NCBI GenBank assembly: GCA_947381255.1
Contig: CANCUC010000033.1
Location: forward strand, 1-7,888
From: Actinomycetota bacterium
Lineage (GTDB): Bacteria > Actinomycetota > Actinomycetes > Nanopelagicales > Nanopelagicaceae
Direction: 5' to 3'
DNA: 7,888 bases
This document shows, in pieces, positions 1-4,733 of this stretch; within the stretch, counting starts at the first letter, position 1; each line of letters starts with the position of its first letter. The notes beneath the pieces were generated by a model, which was given only the letters and a program-made list of their open reading frames with translations, had not been told where the DNA came from and did not search any database. A program made the position numbers and the translations under genes.

Positions 1-51
1 GAGCTAGAACAAATCGTTAGCGTCGTTAACGACGTCGTAACCCGAATCTAA
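1..51 (+). CDS. 3' end of an upstream gene (partial), possibly a DegT-type sugar aminotransferase
   Basis: An open frame enters from the left edge and ends in TAA at 49-51, giving the last 16 residues ELEQIVSVVNDVVTRI. The stop lies 13 bases before the next start on the same strand, so it probably belongs to the same operon. The tail is an amphipathic helix like the C-termini of many DegT/DnrJ/EryC1 aminotransferases. Such enzymes often accompany the oxidoreductase and dehydrogenase that follow, in pathways to acetamido sugars. This identity is inference from context: 16 residues cannot establish a family. That a coding frame ends here is more secure than what it encodes. Confidence 0.5.
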   Translation, partial: ELEQIVSVVNDVVTRI

Positions 52-64
52 GCGAGAAGATCAG

Positions 65-1108
65 ATGTCAGAATCAACAAGTGTTGCCTCTGCAGGGGGC
101 AAGAAGAAGTTGCGTGCCGGACTAGTTGGCCTCGGCATGATGGGTCGCCACCACGCGCGTGTCCTTGGTTCACTCGATGGTGTCGAGCTCGTTGGTGTCT
201 GCGATCCCATGGGCGATCCCCATGGAGTTGCTGGCACTCGCCCGCTCGTTTCCCAAGTTGAAGAGCTGATTGCGCTCGGCATTGATTATGCAATGGTTGC
301 CGCACCTACTGCTTTCCATGAAGATTTAGCTTTGGCCCTTGCCGCAGCAGGTGTTCATGCACTTATCGAGAAGCCCCTCGCCGTTGATAATGAATCAGCT
401 CAACGGATTACAGATGCATTCGCTGCAAAGGGACTTGTTGGAGCAGTTGGTCATATTGAGCGTTACAACCCAGCACTACAACAACTTCGCGCAAAGCTTG
501 ATGCAGGTGAACTCGGTGATGTCTACCAAATCGCTACCCGTCGCCAGGGACCATTTCCCGCACGTATCGCTGATGTTGGGGTTATCAAGGATCTTGCAAC
601 ACACGATATTGATCTCACTGCTTGGGTGGCTCGTTCACCTTTCGTCAATGTTTCAGCGAAGACAGCTTTGAAATCTGGCCGTGCTCATGAAGATATGGTC
701 GCTGCAGTTGGTGAACTTGAGAATGGAATTATCACCAACCACCTCGTCAATTGGCTGACGCCTTTCAAGGAACGTCTCACAATTGTCACCGGTGAACGCG
801 GATCATTTGTAGCCGATACTTTGACCGCTGATCTCACCTTCTATGCCAACGCTTCGGTTGATACCGAGTGGGATGCTGTTGCCTCCTTCCGTGGAGTCAG
901 TGAGGGTGATGTCATCCGTTATGCAATTGCCAAGCCAGAACCACTTCGTACTGAGCATGAGGCATTCCGTGATGCTGTACTTGGTCTACCTGGTGCCACC
1001 GAGCGAATCGTCACCATGGAACAAGGTCTTGCAACCGTGCGCGTAGCTAGTGCCATGATCGAGAGCGCTAATACGCGCCAAGTAATTACCATTTCGAAAG
1101 GTCGCTAA
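65..1108 (+). CDS. Gfo/Idh/MocA family NAD(P)-dependent oxidoreductase, probable nucleotide-sugar 3-dehydrogenase type
   Basis: The product has 347 residues, normal for the family. An N-terminal Rossmann fold carries GLGMMG at residues 22-27 and the family EKP motif at 102-104. The second domain has GHIERYNP at 129-136 and DLATHDIDL at 176-184, which fits the DxGxHxxD active-site pattern with H180 as the likely catalytic histidine. The GHIERYNP stretch resembles UDP-N-acetylglucosamine 3-dehydrogenases (GnnA/WbpB-like). The predicted role is cytosolic oxidation of a sugar-nucleotide ring carbon before transamination; the exact substrate is inferred. The stop is 4 bases before the next gene, a UDP-sugar 6-dehydrogenase, so the two are surely co-transcribed. 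The ATG at 65 has a weak GAGAAG-like ribosome site. Residues 2-15 are a Ser/Gly/Lys-rich leader before the first strand, so a slightly later start cannot be excluded. Confidence 0.88.
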   Translation: MSESTSVASAGGKKKLRAGLVGLGMMGRHHARVLGSLDGVELVGVCDPMGDPHGVAGTRPLVSQVEELIALGIDYAMVAAPTAFHEDLALALAAAGVHALIEKPLAVDNESAQRITDAFAAKGLVGAVGHIERYNPALQQLRAKLDAGELGDVYQIATRRQGPFPARIADVGVIKDLATHDIDLTAWVARSPFVNVSAKTALKSGRAHEDMVAAVGELENGIITNHLVNWLTPFKERLTIVTGERGSFVADTLTADLTFYANASVDTEWDAVASFRGVSEGDVIRYAIAKPEPLRTEHEAFRDAVLGLPGATERIVTMEQGLATVRVASAMIESANTRQVITISKGR

Positions 1109-1112
1109 CCCT

Positions 1113-2405
1113 ATGAAGATCGCTGTTGTTGCACTCGGAAAGATTGGCCTACCCCTTGCAGTTCAATTCGCCAAGAAGGGCCATCACGTCATCGGTTGCG
1201 ATGTAAACCAAAATACAGTCGATCTTATTAATGCAGGAACCGAACCTTTCCCGGGTGAGAATTTCCTCGCCGAGTACTTAGCAGAAGTCGTGACTTCCGG
1301 ACACCTCGTTGCAACCACTGATACCACTTCTGCGGTGAGTGAATCAGATGCAGTTGTTATCGTCGTTCCACTCTTTGTAAATAACGATGGAATTCCAGAT
1401 TTTGGTTGGATGGATGCCGCAACCGAGAAGATTGCAGCCGGTTTGAAGCCTGGAACGCTGGTCTCTTACGAAACCACTTTGCCGGTCGGAACCACTCGCA
1501 ATCGATTTGCTCCAGCGCTCGAAAAGGGCTCAGGCCTTAAAGCTGGTAGCGACTTTCATCTCATCTTCTCCCCCGAGCGCGTTCTCACTGGCCGGGTCTT
1601 TGCAGATCTTCGTAAATATCCAAAGCTCGTTGGCGGTATTAATGATGCGAGTACGGAGGCTGGAATTAAGTTCTATGAAGCTGTCCTTGATTTCGATGAT
1701 CGCCCCGATCTCGCAGATAAGAATGGCGTCTGGAATCTAGGAACAGCTGAAGCAAGTGAGATGGCTAAGCTCGCGGAGACAACATATCGGGATGTAAATA
1801 TCGCACTCGCCAATCAATTCGCCATCTTTGCAGAGGGTGCAAATATCGATATCGCAAAGGTGATTGCTGCCTCAAACTCTCAGCCTTATAGCCACATTCA
1901 CCAACCAGGAATCGCCGTTGGCGGTCACTGCATTCCAATTTACCCACGTTTCTATCTATGGAATGACCCTGAGGCAACTGTTGTGCGCTCGGCTCGCGAA
2001 GCTAATGCAGCGATGCCAGAGCATGCAGTTACCTTACTTGCCGGAAGTTTTGGCGATCTCAAGGGCGCCAAGGTTGCAGTGCTTGGAATCTCCTACCGCG
2101 GTGGAGTAAAAGAGTCAGCATTTTCAGGAGTCTTTGGGGTGGTGACTGCTTTGAAAACTCGCGGCGCAGAAGTTCTCGTCCATGATCCGATGTATACAGA
2201 TAGTGAAATCACATCACTAGGTTTTACTCCCTACGCACTCGGCCAAGGCGTGGATGCCGTGATTTTGCAGGCTGATCACAAGGAGTACAAGGTTCTAACC
2301 GCTGCGCAATTCCCCGGCGTTAAAGCAGTTGTTGATGGACGTCGCTCCATGGATCCTAAGAACTTCCCAGGAGTTCCATTCCGCGTTATCGGAGCTGGCG
2401 CTTAA
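1113..2405 (+). CDS. Nucleotide-sugar dehydrogenase (UDP-N-acetyl-D-glucosamine/mannosamine 6-dehydrogenase type)
   Basis: The 430-residue product belongs to the UDP-glucose/GDP-mannose dehydrogenase family, which performs two NAD-dependent oxidations of a UDP-sugar C6 alcohol to the acid. The N-terminal Rossmann fold begins at residue 2. The middle domain has ETTLPVGTT (120-128), SPERV (153-157) and EMAKLAETTYRDVNIALANQ (216-235). The catalytic cysteine is C273 in VGGHCIPIYP. The C-terminal UDP-binding domain starts near VAVLGISYRGGVKES (321-335), with VHDPM at 356-360. GGHCIP is the form seen in WecC/WbpA-type enzymes rather than plain UDP-glucose dehydrogenases. Two departures stand out: the dinucleotide loop reads ALGKIG instead of GxGxxG (A7), and PIYP replaces the common PVDP. 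With the preceding oxidoreductase it suggests a WbpA/WbpB-like pathway to an acetamido-uronic acid. It is the last gene of its operon and converges on the glycosyltransferase. Confidence 0.92.
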   Translation: MKIAVVALGKIGLPLAVQFAKKGHHVIGCDVNQNTVDLINAGTEPFPGENFLAEYLAEVVTSGHLVATTDTTSAVSESDAVVIVVPLFVNNDGIPDFGWMDAATEKIAAGLKPGTLVSYETTLPVGTTRNRFAPALEKGSGLKAGSDFHLIFSPERVLTGRVFADLRKYPKLVGGINDASTEAGIKFYEAVLDFDDRPDLADKNGVWNLGTAEASEMAKLAETTYRDVNIALANQFAIFAEGANIDIAKVIAASNSQPYSHIHQPGIAVGGHCIPIYPRFYLWNDPEATVVRSAREANAAMPEHAVTLLAGSFGDLKGAKVAVLGISYRGGVKESAFSGVFGVVTALKTRGAEVLVHDPMYTDSEITSLGFTPYALGQGVDAVILQADHKEYKVLTAAQFPGVKAVVDGRRSMDPKNFPGVPFRVIGAGA

Positions 2406-2421
2406 CTCTTTCTGAGAAGCT

Positions 2422-2441
2422 GTTGAAGTCGAAGCTTCAAC
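2422..2441. terminator. Possible hairpin between convergent genes
   Basis: GTTGAAG (2422-2428) and CTTCAAC (2435-2441) form a perfect 7-base inverted repeat around a 6-base loop, 16 bases after the dehydrogenase stop. A second pair, TCGAAG (2429-2434) and CTTCGA (2475-2480), spans the neighbouring tandem repeat. No T-run follows on either strand, so intrinsic termination is only a possibility. The position between convergent genes is where a bidirectional terminator would be expected. GTTGAAG could also pair with any of the other CTTCAAC copies downstream. Confidence 0.35.
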
Positions 2442-2477
2442 CTTGCTTCAACCTTGCTTCAACCTTGCTTCAACCTT
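2434..2477. repeat. Tandem repeat, 4 perfect copies of an 11-base unit
   Basis: The unit GCTTCAACCTT is repeated four times without mismatch at 2434-2444, 2445-2455, 2456-2466 and 2467-2477. It begins in the gap after the dehydrogenase stop and runs into the 3' end of the convergent glycosyltransferase, whose TGA stop (2470-2472, read on the - strand) lies inside the fourth copy. Perfect identity suggests recent slippage expansion. As the unit is not a multiple of three, copy-number changes could shift what follows the stop but leave the protein intact. Confidence 0.95.
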
Positions 2478-3810
2478 CGAGGAGTATCGGTTCTGTAATT
2501 ATGAAGGGCATGTGAGTCCGCGCCGTTGGATTAGCATCAGCAATATTGTTATAGGTCGCAAGAAGTATCTCTGCCTGTCGCTCCCATGAACGCTCTGAAA
2601 GTACCTCATCGGTATATGCGGCGCGATATTTTGCAAGGTCGGCGAAAACCAATTTAGCTGCGCGAACAAAATCAGCAACATCTTCGGCGATAAAAACTTC
2701 ACCATTTCCCAGACGTCGCACCTCAGCGGACATGGTTTTCACATCGCTCACTAGGATCGGCAAGAGCGCCTGCATGTACTCACCGAACTTGGTAATGAGT
2801 GAGATCTCATGATTGAGGCGGTGCAAAATTGGAATCAATCCAATATTTGCCGTAGAAAGGTATGAAACTAACTCCGAATTAGGAACGTAAGGAACGACGT
2901 GGAATCGATCTTTCATATTGGGCGCACTTGCCACTAAATCTTGAACGGATTTGTCTTTTGGATTTGCAATTAAAACCAGGTGAACTCCCGGTAGCTCTGG
3001 AAGCGCAGCTAGAGCTGTCTGAATTCCCCGTTGTGGAGCAACAGCTCCTGAATACACCATGAGTGGAACATCTGAGCCAACGCCAATATCTTTGCGCAGA
3101 TTGCGTGCGGAGCGTTCTTGTCCATCCACCAATGGATCATTGGCAACAATCGTTGGGCGCTCAGTAACTTGAAGTTGCTCAAGAAGTAAATCATTCATGG
3201 GCTCACTCACGGAGAGAACCGCGGCAGCTTTCTGAGAGTATTTGCGCTCTATCTTGGTATAGAGAGCGGCCAAAGGTTTGGTGAGATGTGAGACGCCTGG
3301 CACATATTCGTGAGCGTCGTAAACAAGTTGGGTCTTCTTACCCGAAGCCCGAAGAGTATCGACAATGGCGCCAGCGATTGGTAGCGCTGTGTAATCATGG
3401 GCATGGACCACATCAGGAGCAAAATTCAGCGCCACCGGAGTGATGACTCTGACTGCGCGATTGAGGTTGGGAACAACCACTTCTTCTTTTACTTTAGAAA
3501 CTTCAAATAACTTGCGGCGATATCTGCGTAATCTGCGAAGTACTCCAGTGATGAACCACTGAGTCTTCTCACCGCGTATAAATGGTCTGAAGATTGCTGG
3601 AACTTGATTCTTAACAATCACTATCTTGAGCGGCAGGCGAAGAATGCGCGCATGCCCAATGCTGAGTTCATCTGTCAAGCCTTGTGAGCTTGAACCGAGA
3701 ACGAGCACATCCCAGCCAGCATTGCTTAACGACCAGGCGCATTTGAGAACTCTGGAATCTTCCGTAACCCCATTTAAGACGATATGCAGAGTCTTAGGAG
3801 CTTGATTCAT
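2470..3810 (-). CDS. GT4-like (GT-B fold) glycosyltransferase
   Basis: The product has 446 residues and a two-domain GT-B layout. The N-terminal acceptor domain starts with KTLHIVLNGVTEDSRVLK, carries VHAHD at 135-139 and YDAHE at 164-168, and links to the donor domain around 200-250. The C-terminal domain has MVYSGAVAPQRGI (251-263) and the nucleotide-sugar site HEISLITKFGEYM (334-346), the counterpart of the ISxPxKxFEYM motif of GT4 enzymes. No signal peptide or membrane helix is apparent. A very basic stretch around 91-104 (LRRLRRYRRK) could touch the inner membrane surface. The likely role is adding a sugar to a surface polysaccharide or glycolipid; donor and acceptor cannot be read from sequence. 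It lies tail to tail with the nucleotide-sugar operon, whose product might feed it. The ATG at 3810 lacks a clear ribosome site but has TAAGAT 6 bases upstream, suggesting a leaderless mRNA. Confidence 0.88.
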   Translation of the reverse strand: MNQAPKTLHIVLNGVTEDSRVLKCAWSLSNAGWDVLVLGSSSQGLTDELSIGHARILRLPLKIVIVKNQVPAIFRPFIRGEKTQWFITGVLRRLRRYRRKLFEVSKVKEEVVVPNLNRAVRVITPVALNFAPDVVHAHDYTALPIAGAIVDTLRASGKKTQLVYDAHEYVPGVSHLTKPLAALYTKIERKYSQKAAAVLSVSEPMNDLLLEQLQVTERPTIVANDPLVDGQERSARNLRKDIGVGSDVPLMVYSGAVAPQRGIQTALAALPELPGVHLVLIANPKDKSVQDLVASAPNMKDRFHVVPYVPNSELVSYLSTANIGLIPILHRLNHEISLITKFGEYMQALLPILVSDVKTMSAEVRRLGNGEVFIAEDVADFVRAAKLVFADLAKYRAAYTDEVLSERSWERQAEILLATYNNIADANPTARTHMPFIITEPILLEG

Positions 3811-3816
3811 GGAGAT

Positions 3817-3822
3817 ATCTTA
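3817..3822 (-). promoter_or_regulatory. Predicted -10 element of a leaderless promoter for the glycosyltransferase
   Basis: On the - strand TAAGAT is followed by exactly 6 bases and then the ATG at 3810, so transcription would start on or next to the start codon. TANNNT is the main conserved actinobacterial housekeeping promoter element, and -35 boxes are often weak; none is clear here. The same hexamer-N6-start arrangement recurs at four other genes in this window. Confidence 0.6.
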
Positions 3823-3844
3823 GCCAGGAGTCCTCGCAGAAATT

Positions 3845-3916
3845 GAGGGAAGTGATTATTTCTAGAGAAAAAAGTTTTGTAAGGGAGGTGATTATTTCTA
3901 GAGAAGAAAGCTCTTT
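3845..3916. repeat. Two-copy 36-base tandem repeat with palindromic core, upstream of the glycosyltransferase
   Basis: Positions 3845-3880 and 3881-3916 match at 30 of 36 bases, with an identical 18-base core (GTGATTATTTCTAGAGAA) at 3852-3869 and 3888-3905. Each core contains a palindrome-like TTTCT-AG-AGAA(A/G), a shape typical of operators for dimeric regulators. The cores lie about 40 and 80 bases upstream of the glycosyltransferase start and 63 and 27 bases past the end of the membrane-protein gene at 3932. An operator pair is one reading; a 3' processing or terminator element of the upstream gene, or a neutral duplication, are alternatives. No TANNNT hexamer is visible inside the cores, so they are unlikely to be tandem promoters themselves. 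Confidence 0.75.
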
Positions 3917-3931
3917 ATGCGATCTTGCTAT

Positions 3932-4408
3932 TTATTTCTGAGGAATTGGGAGCACGAATACAACTGCAGTGAGAATTGCAGCTAGCAACACTGCTTGCGC
4001 CATCAATTTAATTGCCGCTTCGCGATCTATCTTGCGATCAGCATCAGAAATCACTCGGGTAGTTCCGCCAAGCTTTCCAAAATTAAAAAGCCCAGAGAGA
4101 CCAAAGGCGAGACAGAATTTCTTTCGCGCTTGCAGATATCCCATGAACATAACTACTGCGGGCAAGAACGTTCCAAAGCGCGCAAGGTGAGATGCATGTT
4201 GGTGATAGAAGCCAAGAATTGTGGAGATCGTTAAGAAGAGTCCAATTCCACCTACGAGTTGGCGGCGACGAATTTCACGAACGCCGATATTGCACGTTCC
4301 GGGAATGTACTCATCTACCTCTTCAAAGTGAGAAGAGTTATTGGCGTGCGCAGAATCGGACATCTGATCCTCTGATTCGAATTCGGATGAAGTTGAGTTC
4401 TCTGACAT
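3932..4408 (-). CDS. Conserved membrane protein of unknown function with a CNIG motif
   Basis: The product has 158 residues. The first 35 are acidic and Ser-rich, probably disordered. Then comes TCNIGVREIRRRQ (38-50), with C39-N40-I41-G42 followed by a basic helix. Likely membrane helices are near 51-67 and 76-93, with a third at 134-154. Between the second and third lies KKFCLAFGLSGLFNFGKLG (96-114), with C99 and a Gly/Phe/Asn pattern. The CNIG and FC...FN motifs look conserved, and I have the impression of a widespread bacterial family, but I cannot name it and assign no function. Two cysteines at similar membrane depth could bind a metal or form a disulfide; this is speculation. It lies 14 bases after the 50-residue gene at 4423 and is probably co-transcribed with it. 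The ATG at 4408 has no good ribosome site, whereas the internal ATG at 4363 (M16) follows AGAGGATCAG, so translation may start there. Confidence 0.75.
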   Translation of the reverse strand: MSENSTSSEFESEDQMSDSAHANNSSHFEEVDEYIPGTCNIGVREIRRRQLVGGIGLFLTISTILGFYHQHASHLARFGTFLPAVVMFMGYLQARKKFCLAFGLSGLFNFGKLGGTTRVISDADRKIDREAAIKLMAQAVLLAAILTAVVFVLPIPQK

Positions 4409-4422
4409 ATGTACGAGGACGC

Positions 4423-4575
4423 CTAGAACTGGCGCTCGGACTCGTCTTCATCAACAAATAGTTCGTGAGTTCCATGTTCGCTATTGGCTAGCCAGGCGAA
4501 AACTGACTTTATGGCACCAAGAATCACGACGAGGACTGTGAAGAGCCCCACTACGCGACGAATCGTTTTGAACAT
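4423..4575 (-). CDS. Small single-helix membrane protein, 50 residues, hypothetical
   Basis: ATG at 4573-4575 opens a 50-codon frame ending in TAG at 4423-4425. The protein begins MFKTIRRVVG, continues with a hydrophobic segment at about residues 9-22 (probably to 30), and ends in an acidic tail (ELFVDEDESERQF). The layout of basic N-terminus, one membrane helix and acidic C-terminus suggests the N-terminus stays inside under the positive-inside rule. Support for a real gene comes from TAGATT placed exactly 6 bases before the ATG, the leaderless arrangement of other genes here, and from the 14-base gap to the next gene on the same strand. Function is unknown; a partner or regulator of the downstream membrane protein is a guess. 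Confidence 0.68.
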   Translation of the reverse strand: MFKTIRRVVGLFTVLVVILGAIKSVFAWLANSEHGTHELFVDEDESERQF

Positions 4576-4581
4576 GGGATA

Positions 4582-4587
4582 AATCTA
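4582..4587 (-). promoter_or_regulatory. Predicted -10 element of a leaderless promoter for the small membrane-protein operon
   Basis: On the - strand TAGATT is followed by TATCCC and then the ATG at 4575, the same 6-base spacing found at other lead genes here. It would drive the 50-residue gene and, by read-through, the 158-residue gene. No clear -35 box is visible; that region overlaps one arm of the inverted repeat at 4601-4658. Confidence 0.58.
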
Positions 4588-4600
4588 CTCTCTAATCCTT

Positions 4601-4658
4601 GTTACCCGCTGGAAGGATGGTGTGAGCGTGCCGAGTAAGGGGTGAACAGCGGGTTAAC
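4601..4658. repeat. Long-stem inverted repeat in the gap upstream of the small membrane-protein gene
   Basis: GTTACCCGCT (4601-4610) is complementary to AGCGGGTTAAC (4648-4658) over 10 pairs with a single bulged T, enclosing about 37 bases. It lies in a 146-base gene-free stretch (4588-4733) that also holds a hairpin at 4660-4673 and a palindrome at 4705-4718. The cluster could be a 3' structure of the PLP-enzyme transcript, an operator for the promoter at 4582-4587, or an unrecognised structured RNA. I could not match it to a known riboswitch or tRNA. Confidence 0.5.
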
Positions 4659-4659
4659 T

Positions 4660-4673
4660 GGCTCTATCGAGCC
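4660..4673. repeat. Short perfect hairpin
   Basis: GGCTC (4660-4664) and GAGCC (4669-4673) form a perfect 5-base stem with loop TATC, directly after the longer inverted repeat. On the + strand it is followed by TTCGGTCCC and on the - strand by AGTTAACCC, so neither side has a terminator-like T-run. No function can be assigned. Confidence 0.5.
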
Positions 4674-4704
4674 TTCGGTCCCGTGATAGTGGCGGAGTGG
4701 GCCA

Positions 4705-4718
4705 GGGAGTTAACTCCC
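4705..4718 (-). terminator. 14-base perfect palindrome just after the PLP-enzyme gene, possible terminator or operator
   Basis: GGGAGTTAACTCCC is a perfect palindrome beginning 15 bases beyond the TAG stop of the trans-sulfuration gene. As RNA it would fold into GGGAG / CTCCC with a TTAA loop. Position favours a 3'-end structure, but no T-run follows, so factor-independent termination is uncertain. A perfect DNA palindrome of this kind could equally be a binding site for a dimeric regulator. Confidence 0.35.
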
Positions 4719-4733
4719 AGCTTCTGCAAAGTT

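Noticed and set aside
339..671. 110-codon + strand frame inside the Gfo/Idh oxidoreductase gene
   Set aside because: It is an alternate-frame shadow of a gene with clear family motifs, and its translation shows no domain.
2434..2477. CRISPR array
   Set aside because: The units are only 11 bases, directly abutting, with no spacers, so this is a simple tandem repeat. The 36-base pair at 3845-3916 likewise has no spacer.
3852..3905. Tandem promoters within the 36-base repeats
   Set aside because: Neither strand of the core has a TANNNT hexamer like the other genes here, and the better-placed TAAGAT lies just upstream of the glycosyltransferase start.
4192..4461. 89-codon + strand frame opposite the CNIG membrane-protein gene
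   Set aside because: It is antisense to a gene with conserved motifs and hydrophobic segments; its composition (Arg/His/Glu-rich) is typical of reverse-strand artefacts.
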